Shown piece by piece: positions 55,973-64,000 of a stretch of DNA of 64,000 nucleotides. Numbering within the stretch: the stretch's first letter is position 1; each line of letters starts with the position of its first letter. The notes beneath the pieces were generated by a model. It searched no databases. It saw only the letters and a program-made list of their open reading frames with translations, and had not been told where the DNA came from. The DNA comes from Pengzhenrongella sicca (GTDB taxonomy: Bacteria; Actinomycetota; Actinomycetes; Actinomycetales; Cellulomonadaceae), in the NCBI RefSeq assembly GCF_017569225.1, contig NZ_CP071868.1:496001-560000 (forward strand), written 5' to 3'. A program made the position numbers and the translations under genes.

Positions 55973-56050
55973 GTGACCAGCGACGCAACAGCGACGGCGC
56001 CCACCCCGGCGCGACCGACGGCAGCGGCGGTGGGCAGCGATGCCCGTTGA
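55973..56050 (+). CDS. Small ORF overlapping the second IIA start
   Basis: GTG at 55973 follows a strong GGAGG (55962-55966) and opens a 25-codon frame of Thr/Ala/Pro-rich sequence ending 11 bases inside the IIA gene. The next gene has no ribosome binding site of its own, so translation may be coupled through this ORF. A missed frameshift joining it to IIA is the other explanation. No function can be assigned to the peptide. Confidence 0.3.
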   Translation: MTSDATATAPTPARPTAAAVGSDAR

Positions 56051-56489
56051 CCCGGCGAGCCTGCTCACGCGCGACCTGATCCGGCTCGACGAGCACGCGG
56101 ACGATCGGGTCCAGGCCGTGCGGATGTGCGGGCAGGCGCTCGTCGACGCCGGCGCGGTCGAGCCGTCGTACGTCGCCTCGATGCTCGAGCGCGAGGCGTC
56201 GTTCTCGACCTACCTCGGCGACGGCTTCGCCATCCCGCACGGGATGTTCGCCGGCAAGGACGCCGTGCATCGCGACGCGCTGTGCGTGCTGCGATTCCCC
56301 GCGGGCGTCGACTGGGGCTCGGGCACGGTGACGGTCTGCATCGGCATCGCCGCCGCGGGCGACGGGCACGTCGAGATCCTCGCCGAGCTCGCCCGGATCC
56401 TGCTGGACCCGGTCCGGGCCGAGGCGCTGCGCACCGCGCAGGCGCCCGAGGCGATCCTCAGCCTGCTCGTGGCCGACAGCGCCGGGTGA
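56040..56489 (+). CDS. Second mannitol-type PTS IIA protein
   Basis: A 149-residue paralogue of MtlF. The phosphorylated residue is His67 in GFAIPHGMFAGKD, and the EPSYVASMLEREASFSTYLG segment parallels that of MtlF. No IIB or IIC gene follows, so it must serve MtlA, a remote permease, or act as a regulator. ATG at 56040 is the first start in this frame and is not preceded by a ribosome binding site; a small ORF overlaps it. Confidence 0.85.
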   Translation: MPVDPASLLTRDLIRLDEHADDRVQAVRMCGQALVDAGAVEPSYVASMLEREASFSTYLGDGFAIPHGMFAGKDAVHRDALCVLRFPAGVDWGSGTVTVCIGIAAAGDGHVEILAELARILLDPVRAEALRTAQAPEAILSLLVADSAG

Positions 56490-56550
56490 ACCCGCCGGCC
56501 TGAGCCACACGCTGCCGGCCCTGAGCCACGCGCTGCCGGCCCGACCGTCG

Positions 56551-56556
56551 TAGCCT
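56551..56556 (+). promoter_or_regulatory. Candidate -10 box of the aldehyde dehydrogenase gene
   Basis: TAGCCT is 7 bases before the ATG at 56564, with no ribosome binding site. The gene may thus be transcribed independently of the IIA gene. Confidence 0.45.
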
Positions 56557-56563
56557 GGCCGAC

Positions 56564-58213
56564 ATGACGTCCGACCCGCGCCACCCGCAGCTGATCGACC
56601 CGGAGACCGACCCGCGCGCGACCTACGTGCTCGAACCCGACGACGTGCGCGTGCTGCTCGACAAGATCGTCGTCTCGCCCGGGGCCCGGACCGAGATGAC
56701 GTTTGCGCCGTTCACCGGCGGCCCGCTCGCCGCCGTCCCGCTCTCGACCCCCGACGACGTCGCCCGCGCGGCCCGGCTGGCGCGCGCCGCCCAGCGCACC
56801 TGGGCGGCGCGCCCCGTCGCCGAGCGGGCGGCCGTGCTGCTGCGGCTGCACGACCTGGTGCTGACGCAGCAGTCCGACATCCTCGACCTGCTCCAGCTCG
56901 AGTCGGGCAAGTCCCGCGTCGACGCGTTCGCCGAGGTCGCCGACATCGCGCTCGTCGCGCGCTACTTCGGCCGCCGCGCGGGCGCGCTGCTCGCCGACCG
57001 GGGCGTCGGGGGCCTCGTGCCGGTCCTCACGCAGGTGCGGGTGCGTCGGCACCCCGTCGGCGTCGTCGGCGTCATCTCGCCGTGGAACTACCCGCTCGCG
57101 CTGTCGCTGGGCGACGTGCTGCCCGCGCTCGTGGCCGGGAACGCGGTGCTGCTCAAGCCCGACACCCAGACGGCGCTCACGGCGCTGTGGGGCGTCGAGC
57201 AGCTCGAGGCCGCGGGCCTGCCCGCGGGGCTCGTCCAGGTCGTGGTGGGCGACGGCGAGTCGATCGGCGGCGCGGTCGTGGACGCCGTCGACCACGTCTG
57301 CTTCACCGGCTCGACGGCGACGGGCCGGATCGTGGGGGCGCAGGCCGGGCGGCGCCTGGTCGGCGCGAGCCTCGAGCTCGGCGGCAAGAACCCGCTCTAC
57401 GTCGCCGACGACGTCGACGTCGAGGTGGCCGCCGAGGGCGCCGTCCGCGCGTGCTTCGCGAGCGCCGGGCAGCTGTGCGTGTCGATCGAGCGCGTGTACG
57501 TGCACGAGGCGGTCGCGGACGCGTTCGTCGTCGCGTTCGTGCGCCGGGTGCGCCAGCTCGTGCTGGGCGCGGGGCTCGACTACCAGGCCGACGTCGGCTC
57601 CCTCACCACCGCGGCGCACCTGGCGAAGGTCACCGCGCACGTCGAAGACGCCGTCGCCCGCGGCGCGACCGTCCTGACCGGCGGGACCGCGCGGGGCGAC
57701 CTCGGCCCCCTGTTCTTCGAGCCGACCGTGCTCACGGACGTCCCGGCCGACGCGCTGGCGTTCCGCGAGGAGACGTTCGGGCCGGTCGTCGCGGTGTACC
57801 CGGTCGCGTCCGACGACGAGGCGGTCGCCGCCATGAACGACACCGAGTTCGGGCTGACGGCGAGCGTCTGGACCCGCGACGTCCGCCGCGGGCGGGCCAT
57901 CGCGGCCCGCATCGAGGCGGGGTCCGTCAACGTGAACGAGGGGTTCGCGGCGTCCTGGGGCTCGGTCGCCGCGCCGCAGGGCGGCTGGAAGGCGTCCGGG
58001 CTCGGGGCCAGGCACTCCGCGACGGGCCTCGCGCACGTGACGCGTGAGCAGACCGTCGCGGTGCAGCGCGGCGCGCACGGGCTGCGCGGCCCCGGCGGGA
58101 CGCCGGTGCTGCCCGGCATCGGCCTGGGCCGGATGTACGCGCTGCCCGCCGAGCAGTGGACGCGCGCGTTCACGGGTGCGCTCCGGCTGCTCAAGGCGGT
58201 CGGTCGGGCGTGA
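56564..58213 (+). CDS. gabD2: Succinic semialdehyde dehydrogenase, GabD2 type
   Basis: A 549-residue NAD(P)-dependent aldehyde dehydrogenase. The catalytic Cys is in SAGQLCVSIERVYVH and the general base Glu in LELGGKNPLYVADD; VGVISPWNYPLALSLGDVLPAL and CFTGSTATGR bind cofactor. The RVYVH and AAPQGGWKASGLGARHSATGL patterns fit actinobacterial GabD2, which oxidises succinic semialdehyde. No GABA transaminase is nearby, so another aldehyde is possible. The stop overlaps the hydrolase start. Confidence 0.87.
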   Translation: MTSDPRHPQLIDPETDPRATYVLEPDDVRVLLDKIVVSPGARTEMTFAPFTGGPLAAVPLSTPDDVARAARLARAAQRTWAARPVAERAAVLLRLHDLVLTQQSDILDLLQLESGKSRVDAFAEVADIALVARYFGRRAGALLADRGVGGLVPVLTQVRVRRHPVGVVGVISPWNYPLALSLGDVLPALVAGNAVLLKPDTQTALTALWGVEQLEAAGLPAGLVQVVVGDGESIGGAVVDAVDHVCFTGSTATGRIVGAQAGRRLVGASLELGGKNPLYVADDVDVEVAAEGAVRACFASAGQLCVSIERVYVHEAVADAFVVAFVRRVRQLVLGAGLDYQADVGSLTTAAHLAKVTAHVEDAVARGATVLTGGTARGDLGPLFFEPTVLTDVPADALAFREETFGPVVAVYPVASDDEAVAAMNDTEFGLTASVWTRDVRRGRAIAARIEAGSVNVNEGFAASWGSVAAPQGGWKASGLGARHSATGLAHVTREQTVAVQRGAHGLRGPGGTPVLPGIGLGRMYALPAEQWTRAFTGALRLLKAVGRA

Positions 58214-59184
58214 CCGACACGACGACCGACACGCTCGGCTCGCGCGACGCGGCCGCGGCCGTGCGCGGGGCGGTGAGCTACCGGGGCCTGACGTACGCCC
58301 AGGTGTCCGGGTTCCGGCCGCTCCTGCTGGACGTGCACGTCCCGGCCGGCGGTCCGGCCGGCAGCTCCGGTCCGGCCGGCAGCTCCGGTCTAACCGGCAG
58401 CTCTGGTCTCGCCGGCAGCTCCGGTCCAGCCGGACCGGCCGGCCCGGTGCCCTGCGTCGTGTGGGTGCACGGCGGCGGGTGGGAGAGCGGGGACCGGCGC
58501 TTCACGCCCGAGACCTGGCCGGCGGGGCTGCTGTTCGAGTCGCTGATCGCGGCCGGCCTCGCCGTCGCGACCGTGGACTACCGCCTCTCGGGCGAGGCGC
58601 TGTTCCCGGCGGCGCTGCACGACGTGAAGTCCGCCGTGCGCTTCCTGCGCGCCCACGCCGGCGAGCTTGGCCTCGACCCGGCGCGGTTCGGGGTGTGCGG
58701 CGAGAGCGCCGGCGGGCACCTCGCGGCGATGATCGCCCTCACTGGCGACGACGGCGCGTACGAGGGCTCGGTGGGCCTGCTAGGTCCCAGCACGGTCGTG
58801 CAGGCGGCGGCCGTGCTCTACGGCGTCACGGACTTCTCCGCCGAGATCGCGAGCCGCAACCTGCCGCCCGGGCTCGTCCCGGACGAGCCGGAGTCACGGT
58901 TCCTCGGCGCGACGCCCGAGCAGGCGCCCGCCCTCGCGGCCGCCGCGTCCCCGGTGAGCCACGCGACGGCGTCGGCGCCCCCGGTCCTGCTCATCAGCGG
59001 CGACGCGGACACGCTCGTGCCGCTCGACCAGAGCGAGCGCCTGCGGGACGCGCTGCTCGCGGCCGGGGCGCGCGACGTCGTCCTCGAGGTCGTGCCCGGC
59101 GCCGACCACTGCTTCGTGGGCGTCGACCCGGCCGGGCCGCTGGGCACGGTCGTCGAGTTCCTGAGGGGCCGCCTGCACCCCTGA
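58210..59184 (+). CDS. Alpha/beta hydrolase, esterase/lipase type
   Basis: A 324-residue hormone-sensitive-lipase-like esterase. The oxyanion hole is HGGGWESGD, the nucleophile Ser is in CGESAGGHLAAM, the acid Asp in LISGDADTLVP and the His in GADHCFVG, so the triad is complete. Near residues 47-77 there is an insert of about four GPAGSSG-like repeats encoded by 18-base units at 58341-58440. GTG at 58210 overlaps the gabD2 stop. Substrate is unknown. Confidence 0.86.
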   Translation: MTDTTTDTLGSRDAAAAVRGAVSYRGLTYAQVSGFRPLLLDVHVPAGGPAGSSGPAGSSGLTGSSGLAGSSGPAGPAGPVPCVVWVHGGGWESGDRRFTPETWPAGLLFESLIAAGLAVATVDYRLSGEALFPAALHDVKSAVRFLRAHAGELGLDPARFGVCGESAGGHLAAMIALTGDDGAYEGSVGLLGPSTVVQAAAVLYGVTDFSAEIASRNLPPGLVPDEPESRFLGATPEQAPALAAAASPVSHATASAPPVLLISGDADTLVPLDQSERLRDALLAAGARDVVLEVVPGADHCFVGVDPAGPLGTVVEFLRGRLHP

Positions 59185-59220
59185 CCCGACCCGCTGCCGG
59201 GCGCGAGCTGCCGGGCGCCC

Positions 59221-59306
59221 GAGTGTGGAGGATCTGCTGGTGTGGGGCGGTTGGAGGGGACCGTCTGCCCACACGAGCGGGCGCAACGACCGATTGCCCA
59301 CTCGCG
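59221..59306. repeat. Inverted GTGTGGGCAATC repeat cluster, locus 2
   Basis: Direct units begin at 59221 (GAGTGTGGAGGATCTGC) and near 59239; inverted units lie at 59261-59277 (complement CTCGTGTGGGCAGACGG) and 59290-59306 (complement CGCGAGTGGGCAATCGG). The family is the one at 34127-34240. It fills most of the gap between the converging hydrolase and ackA genes. Confidence 0.65.
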
Positions 59307-59423
59307 TGGGGTTCGGGGACCGACCGAGCCTCGGTGCGGCAGGCCCGGACGCAGCGCGACCCCCGGTACGCCGCGAGGGCGCGCCGGGGGTCGGCTGGTC
59401 GGGCGGGTGCCCCGCCGTGACAG

Positions 59424-60617
59424 CTACGCGCCGACGAGCGCGACCGCCTGGCGGGCGATCTCGAGCTCCTCGTTCGTCGGGATCACGAAGACCGTGACCT
59501 CCGAGCCGTCGGTCGAGATGACCCGGGGCTCGGGGGAGCGGACCTTGTTGCGGGCCGGGTCGATCTCGATGCCGAGGCGCCCGAGGCCGGCGAGCGAGTT
59601 CAGGCGAACCGCGTCGTCGTTCTCGCCGATGCCGGCCGTGAAGGCGATGGCGTCGACGTGCCCGAGCTGGGCGTAGTAGTTGCCCACGTAGCCCTTGATC
59701 CGGTGGTAGTAGACCTCGCTGGCCGTGATGGCGTTGACGTCGCCGGCGGCCACCGCGTCCTCGATGTCGCGCATGTCCGAGAACCCGGACATGCCGAGCA
59801 TGCCGGACTCGCGGTTCAGCATGACGTCGAGGTCGTCGAGGCTCATGCCCGCGACGCGGCCCAGGTGGATGAGCATCGCCGGGTCGAGGTCGCCCGAGCG
59901 GGTGCCCATGACGAGGCCCTCGAGCGGCGTGAGCCCCATCGAGGTCTCGACGCAGACGCCGCCGCGCACCGCCGACGCCGAGGCGCCGTTGCCGAGGTGC
60001 AGCACGATGACGTTGACCTCGCTCGGGTCCTTGCCGAGCAGCTCCGCCGTCGTGCGGGAGACGAACTGGTGCGACGTGCCGTGGTAGCCGTAGCGGCGGA
60101 TGGAGTGCTTGCGCGCGAGCTCGCGGTCGATCGCATACGTGTACGCGGCGGGCGGCAGCGTCGAGTGGAACGACGTGTCGAACACCGCGATGTGCGGCAC
60201 GTCCGGGAACGCGGCGCGGGCGGCGCGGATCCCGGAGAGGTTCGCGGGGTTGTGCAGCGGGGCGAGCGCGGACCACTCCTCGATCGCGGCCTCGACGCTG
60301 TCGTCGACCACGGCCGGGCCGGTGAACCGGGTGCCGCCCTGCACCACGCGGTGCCCGACCGCCGTGAGGGTGACCTCACGCAGGTCGGGGCCGTGCGTCG
60401 CGAACAGGTCGAGGATCGTGGCGATGCCCGCCTCGTGGTTCGGCACCGGCTGCTCGAGCTTCGTGCGGCCGTCCGGGCCGTCGTGCTTGACGCTGCTGAG
60501 CGCCTGGCCGATGCGCTCGATGATGCCGCCGGCGACGGCCTCGCCCGAGACGGCGTCGGTGAGCTGGTACTTGATCGAGGAGGACCCCGCGTTGATGACG
60601 AGAACGAGCGAGCTCAT
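59424..60617 (-). CDS. ackA: Acetate kinase
   Basis: AckA converts acetyl phosphate and ADP to acetate and ATP. The 397-residue protein has VLVINAGSSSIKYQL, GHRVVQGG, VFDTSFHSTLPPAAYTYAI, YGYHGTSHQFV, HLGNGASASAV and FTAGIGEND, covering all conserved active-site blocks. ATG at 60617 overlaps the pta stop by 4 bases. Together with phosphoketolase and Pta this is a substrate-level ATP route. Confidence 0.97.
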   Translation of the reverse strand: MSSLVLVINAGSSSIKYQLTDAVSGEAVAGGIIERIGQALSSVKHDGPDGRTKLEQPVPNHEAGIATILDLFATHGPDLREVTLTAVGHRVVQGGTRFTGPAVVDDSVEAAIEEWSALAPLHNPANLSGIRAARAAFPDVPHIAVFDTSFHSTLPPAAYTYAIDRELARKHSIRRYGYHGTSHQFVSRTTAELLGKDPSEVNVIVLHLGNGASASAVRGGVCVETSMGLTPLEGLVMGTRSGDLDPAMLIHLGRVAGMSLDDLDVMLNRESGMLGMSGFSDMRDIEDAVAAGDVNAITASEVYYHRIKGYVGNYYAQLGHVDAIAFTAGIGENDDAVRLNSLAGLGRLGIEIDPARNKVRSPEPRVISTDGSEVTVFVIPTNEELEIARQAVALVGA

Positions 60618-62752
60618 ACGGTCTGCTCCTGAGGGGTCGTGGCCTGGGCCTGCGCCTGCGCGCGAAGCGCCTGGGCCTGGATCGCGGTGAACGCGACGGT
60701 GTTGACAATGTCTCCGACGAGGGCGCCGCGCGAGAGGTCGTTGACCGGCTTGCGCAGCCCCTGCAGGATCGGTCCGATCGCGACGGCGCCCGACGAGCGC
60801 TGCACGGCCTTGTAGGTGTTGTTCCCGGTGTTGAGGTCCGGGAAGATGAACACCGTGGCGCGCCCGGCGACGAGCGAGTCGGGCATCTTCGCCTTGGCGA
60901 CAGCCGCGTCGACCGCGGCGTCGTACTGGATGGGGCCCTCGATGATGAGGTCGGGGCGGCGGGCGCGCACGAGCTCGGTCGCGGCCCGGACCTTGTCGAC
61001 GTCGGCCCCGCCGGCGGACTCGCCGGTCGAGTAGGACAGCATCGCGATGCGCGGCTCGATGCCGAACTGGGTGGCCGTCGCGGCCGAGGTGATCGCGATG
61101 TCCGCGAGCTGCTCGGCGGTCGGGTCGATGTTGACGGCGCAGTCCCCGTAGACCAGCACGCGGTCGGCGAGGCACATGAGGAAGACGCCGGAGACGACGG
61201 AGACGCCCGGGATCGTCTTGATGATCTCGAACGACGGCTTGATGGTGTGCGCGGTGGTGTGCATCGCGCCCGAGACCATGCCGTCGGCCAGGCCGAGGCC
61301 GACCATCATCGTGCCGAAGTACGAGACCGACGAGACGATCTCGCGGGCCCGCTCGACGGTCATGCCCTTGTGCGCGCGCAGCACGGTGTACTCCTGCGCG
61401 AAGCGCTCGAGCAGCTCGCCCGCGCGCGGGTCGACGATCGTGGCGTCGTCGAGGTCGAGGCCGAGCTCGGTGGCGCGAGTCCGGATTGAGGCCTCGTCGC
61501 CGAGGAGGGTCAGGTCGGCGACCTGGCGCTCGAGCAGGGTGCTCGCGGCCCGCAGGATGCGGTCGTCCGCCCCCTCGGGGAGCACGATGTGCCGGCGGTC
61601 CGAGCGCGCCTGGTCGAGCAGGTTGTACTCGAACATGAGCGGGGTGATGACCTCCGCGCGGGGAACGTCGAGTGCCGCGAGCAGCGCCGCACCGTCGATG
61701 TGCTGCTCTGTCAGGGCCAGCGCCATGTCCATCTTGCGCTGCGAGTCGGCCGTCAGGCGCCCGCTGGTCTGCGCGGCCGCGCTGGCCGTGCGGAACGTGC
61801 CGAGGTCGGTGCGGATGATCGGCAGCCGCTGGCCGAGGCTCTCGACCAGGCGCGCCACGGGCGCCGGCGGGTAGTAGCCGCCGTTGAGGATGATCGCCGC
61901 GAGCGACGGGAAGCCGGCCGCGGCGTGCGCGGTGAGCAGGCCGAGCAGGATGTCGTAGCGGTCACCGGGGGTGATCACGACGGCGCCGTCCGAGAGCCGG
62001 TCGAGCAGGTGCTCGAACGACATCGCGCCGACCTGCACGTCGAGCGCCTCGCGGCTGAGCAGGCCCTCGTCGCCGATCGCGAGCTTGCCCTCGACGGCCT
62101 CCATGAGGGCGCGAACCGTCGGGGCGCTGAGGAACGGCTCCTCGGGGACGGCCCAGACCGGCGCGGGGCCGGTCAGCGCGGCCAGCACGGAGGACAGGTC
62201 GGTCGCCGTACAGCGGTTCGCGACGATCCCGATGACCTGCGCGTGGTTCGCGCGCAGCTCGCCGATCGCGAGGCCGGTCACCTGGCGCACCTCCTCGGGG
62301 GTGCGGTCCTTGCCGCTGACGACGAGCAGCACCGGGGCGCCGAGGTTCGCGGCGATCCGGGCGTTGTAGTACAGCTCGGTGGGGCCGGCGACGTCCGTGT
62401 AGTCCGTGCCGACGACGACGACGACGTCGCAGCGCCGCGCGACCTCGTGGTACTTCTCGACGATCTCGGACAGCGCGCCCTCGAGGTCGTCGTGGACCTG
62501 CTCGTAGGTCACCCCGACGCACAGCTCGTAGGGGACGTCGACGCCGTCGTGCGCGAGCAGCAGCTCGAGCACGTAGTCGCGCTCGCCGCCCGCGGGGGAG
62601 ATCGGGCGGAAGATGCCGACGCGCTGCGCGCGGCGGGTCAGGAGGTCGACGACGCCGAGGGCCACCGTCGACTTCCCGGTGCCGCCCTCGGGCGAGGTGA
62701 TGTAGATGCTGCGGGTGACCGCGGCCTCGGTCTGCTGTGCGGACTCAGTCAT
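60614..62752 (-). CDS. pta: Phosphate acetyltransferase, long form
   Basis: Pta interconverts acetyl-CoA and acetyl phosphate. The 712-residue long form has an N-terminal P-loop region ([19 protein letters not shown]), a DRTGG-like middle domain and the C-terminal PTA_PTB catalytic domain from about 385 ([72 protein letters not shown]). ATG at 62752 overlaps the phosphoketolase stop, giving a coupled xfp-pta-ackA operon. Confidence 0.96.
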   Translation of the reverse strand: MTESAQQTEAAVTRSIYITSPEGGTGKSTVALGVVDLLTRRAQRVGIFRPISPAGGERDYVLELLLAHDGVDVPYELCVGVTYEQVHDDLEGALSEIVEKYHEVARRCDVVVVVGTDYTDVAGPTELYYNARIAANLGAPVLLVVSGKDRTPEEVRQVTGLAIGELRANHAQVIGIVANRCTATDLSSVLAALTGPAPVWAVPEEPFLSAPTVRALMEAVEGKLAIGDEGLLSREALDVQVGAMSFEHLLDRLSDGAVVITPGDRYDILLGLLTAHAAAGFPSLAAIILNGGYYPPAPVARLVESLGQRLPIIRTDLGTFRTASAAAQTSGRLTADSQRKMDMALALTEQHIDGAALLAALDVPRAEVITPLMFEYNLLDQARSDRRHIVLPEGADDRILRAASTLLERQVADLTLLGDEASIRTRATELGLDLDDATIVDPRAGELLERFAQEYTVLRAHKGMTVERAREIVSSVSYFGTMMVGLGLADGMVSGAMHTTAHTIKPSFEIIKTIPGVSVVSGVFLMCLADRVLVYGDCAVNIDPTAEQLADIAITSAATATQFGIEPRIAMLSYSTGESAGGADVDKVRAATELVRARRPDLIIEGPIQYDAAVDAAVAKAKMPDSLVAGRATVFIFPDLNTGNNTYKAVQRSSGAVAIGPILQGLRKPVNDLSRGALVGDIVNTVAFTAIQAQALRAQAQAQATTPQEQTV

Positions 62753-64000
62753 TCGTTGTCTCCTCCTGTGGAAATCACCGAGGAGCCCTGCGGGCCACCG
62801 ATCTCGGTCGCCGTGTCCCCGGCGTCGGGCCAGACCCAGTTCGCGATCGACGGCATGTCTTCGCCGTGCGTCCGGGTGTACTGGCGTGCTTCGAGCCGTG
62901 CGTCAGCCATCTGCTGGCGCAGGCCTGCTGCCCGGGATCCGAGGCTCGGAACCCGGTCGATCACATCCATCACGAGGTGGAAGCGGTCGAGGTCGTTGAG
63001 CATGACCATGTCGAACGGTGTCGTGGTCGTGCCCTCCTCCTTGTACCCGCGCACGTGGATGTTGGAGTGGCCCGCGCGCCGGTAGGTCAGGCGGTGGATG
63101 AGCCACGGGTAGCCGTGGTAGGCGAAGACGACGGGCCGGTCCGTGGTGAACAGGGCGTCGAAGTCGCGGTCGGAGAGGCCGTGCGGGTGCTCGCGCTCGT
63201 CCTGCAGGCGCATCAGGTCGAGCACGTTGACGACGCGCACCGTCAGGTCGGGCAGGTGCTGGCGCAGCAGGTCCGCGGCGGCGAGGATCTCGAGCGTCGG
63301 GACGTCCCCCGCGCAGCCGAGCACGACGTCGGGCTGCTCGCCCGGGCGCTCGTTGCCTGCCCACTCCCAGATGCCGAGCCCGCGCGCGCAGTGCGCGACG
63401 GCCTGGTCCATCGTGAGGAAGTTCGGCGCGGGCTGCTTGCCGGCGACGACGACGTTGACGTAGTCGCGGCTGCGCAGGCAGTGGTCGTACGTCGACAGCA
63501 GCGTGTTCGCGTCCGGCGGCAGGTACACCCGGACGACCTCGGCCTTCTTGTTCACGACGTGGTCGATGAAGCCGGGGTCCTGGTGGCTGAAGCCGTTGTG
63601 GTCCTGGCGCCACACGTGGCTCGAGAGCAGGTAGTTCAGGGACGCGACCGGCCGACGCCACGGGATCTCGTGGCTGACCTTGAGCCACTTGGCGTGCTGG
63701 TTGAACATCGAGTCGATGATGTGGATGAACGCCTCGTAGCAGCTGAACATCCCGTGCCGGCCGGTCAGGAGGTAGCCCTCGAGCCACCCCTGGCACTGGT
63801 GCTCCGAGAGCATCTCCATCACGCGGCCCGCGCGGGCGAGGTGCTCGCCCTCGTCGGTCGTCAGGTACTCGGCGTTCCACTGCTTGTCGGTGACCTCGTA
63901 GACGGCCTGCAGGCGGTTCGACGCGGTCTCGTCCGGCCCGAAGATCCGGAAGTTGTCGGGGTTGAGCTTGATGACCTCGGCGAGCCACTGGCCGAGCACC
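62749..64000 (-). CDS. xfp: Phosphoketolase, 3' part
   Basis: The gene enters from beyond 64000 on the minus strand; only the last 417 residues are visible of a family that is usually about 790-830 long. They include [73 protein letters not shown] and [10 protein letters not shown], all typical of xylulose-5-phosphate/fructose-6-phosphate phosphoketolase. The thiamine-binding N-terminal half is outside the window. The enzyme makes acetyl phosphate from xylulose-5-phosphate or fructose-6-phosphate, feeding pta and ackA. Confidence 0.95.
   Translation of the reverse strand, partial: VLGQWLAEVIKLNPDNFRIFGPDETASNRLQAVYEVTDKQWNAEYLTTDEGEHLARAGRVMEMLSEHQCQGWLEGYLLTGRHGMFSCYEAFIHIIDSMFNQHAKWLKVSHEIPWRRPVASLNYLLSSHVWRQDHNGFSHQDPGFIDHVVNKKAEVVRVYLPPDANTLLSTYDHCLRSRDYVNVVVAGKQPAPNFLTMDQAVAHCARGLGIWEWAGNERPGEQPDVVLGCAGDVPTLEILAAADLLRQHLPDLTVRVVNVLDLMRLQDEREHPHGLSDRDFDALFTTDRPVVFAYHGYPWLIHRLTYRRAGHSNIHVRGYKEEGTTTTPFDMVMLNDLDRFHLVMDVIDRVPSLGSRAAGLRQQMADARLEARQYTRTHGEDMPSIANWVWPDAGDTATEIGGPQGSSVISTGGDNE

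Overview
The window is a GC-rich (visibly about 70-75%) actinobacterial chromosome segment with dense GTG starts, ATGA/GTGA stop-start overlaps and TANNNT boxes 6-7 nt before start codons. Flagella plus chemotaxis, a WhiB-BldM-type regulator pair next to guaB, an F420-type flavin-independent oxidoreductase family, a DUF222/HNH protein and a phosphoketolase shunt fit a motile member of the Micrococcales, most likely Cellulomonadaceae (Cellulomonas-like). That placement is inference. No rRNA, tRNA, CRISPR array, IS element or prophage was seen; the content looks chromosomal.

Region 1 (1-11437): the distal part of a flagellar operon, all on +: flbD (cut by the window edge), motA, motB, fliL, fliM, fliN, fliO, fliP, fliQ, fliR, flhB, flhA, a FlhF-like gene without a recognisable P-loop, and csrA. 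Most genes overlap by 1-4 bases or abut, so stator, switch complex and export gate are translationally coupled.

Region 2 (11438-27338): a complete chemotaxis cluster: cheA (two C-terminal CheW-like domains), cheW, five methyl-accepting chemotaxis proteins, cheB, cheR and then cheY, cheX, cheY, and a second ExxN-motif protein. Four transcription units here start behind a shared TCAN-N15-GCCGAT motif that matches the sigma28 (FliA/WhiG) class. Three of the MCP genes share an almost identical 939-bp signalling module behind different sensor domains.

Region 3 (27339-45653): housekeeping genes: DedA membrane protein, YbaK deacylase, coaA, glmS, acpS, a DUF222/HNH protein with an upstream DnaA-box cluster, an LLM-class oxidoreductase, the NAD(P)HX repair enzyme, and a cell-wall/t6A cluster (alr fused to tsaE, tsaB, rimI, a sulfurtransferase, a nitroreductase, tsaD), then a YbdK-like ligase and a SAM-methyltransferase-like gene. 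Two kinds of palindromic intergenic repeat sit here.

Region 4 (45654-52260): groES behind a CIRCE element, whiD-like whiB, a MerR regulator, a BldM-like response regulator, guaB, a DEDDh exonuclease and guaB3. The order matches the whiD-bldM-guaB-guaB3 neighbourhood known from Streptomyces.

Region 5 (52261-64000): carbon metabolism. A mannitol-type PTS (mtlA, mtlF) faces a divergent operon with a zinc alcohol/polyol dehydrogenase, a second IIA protein, a succinic-semialdehyde-type aldehyde dehydrogenase and an alpha/beta hydrolase. The window closes with ackA, pta and the 3' part of a phosphoketolase gene on -, a route from sugar phosphates to acetyl phosphate, acetate and ATP.
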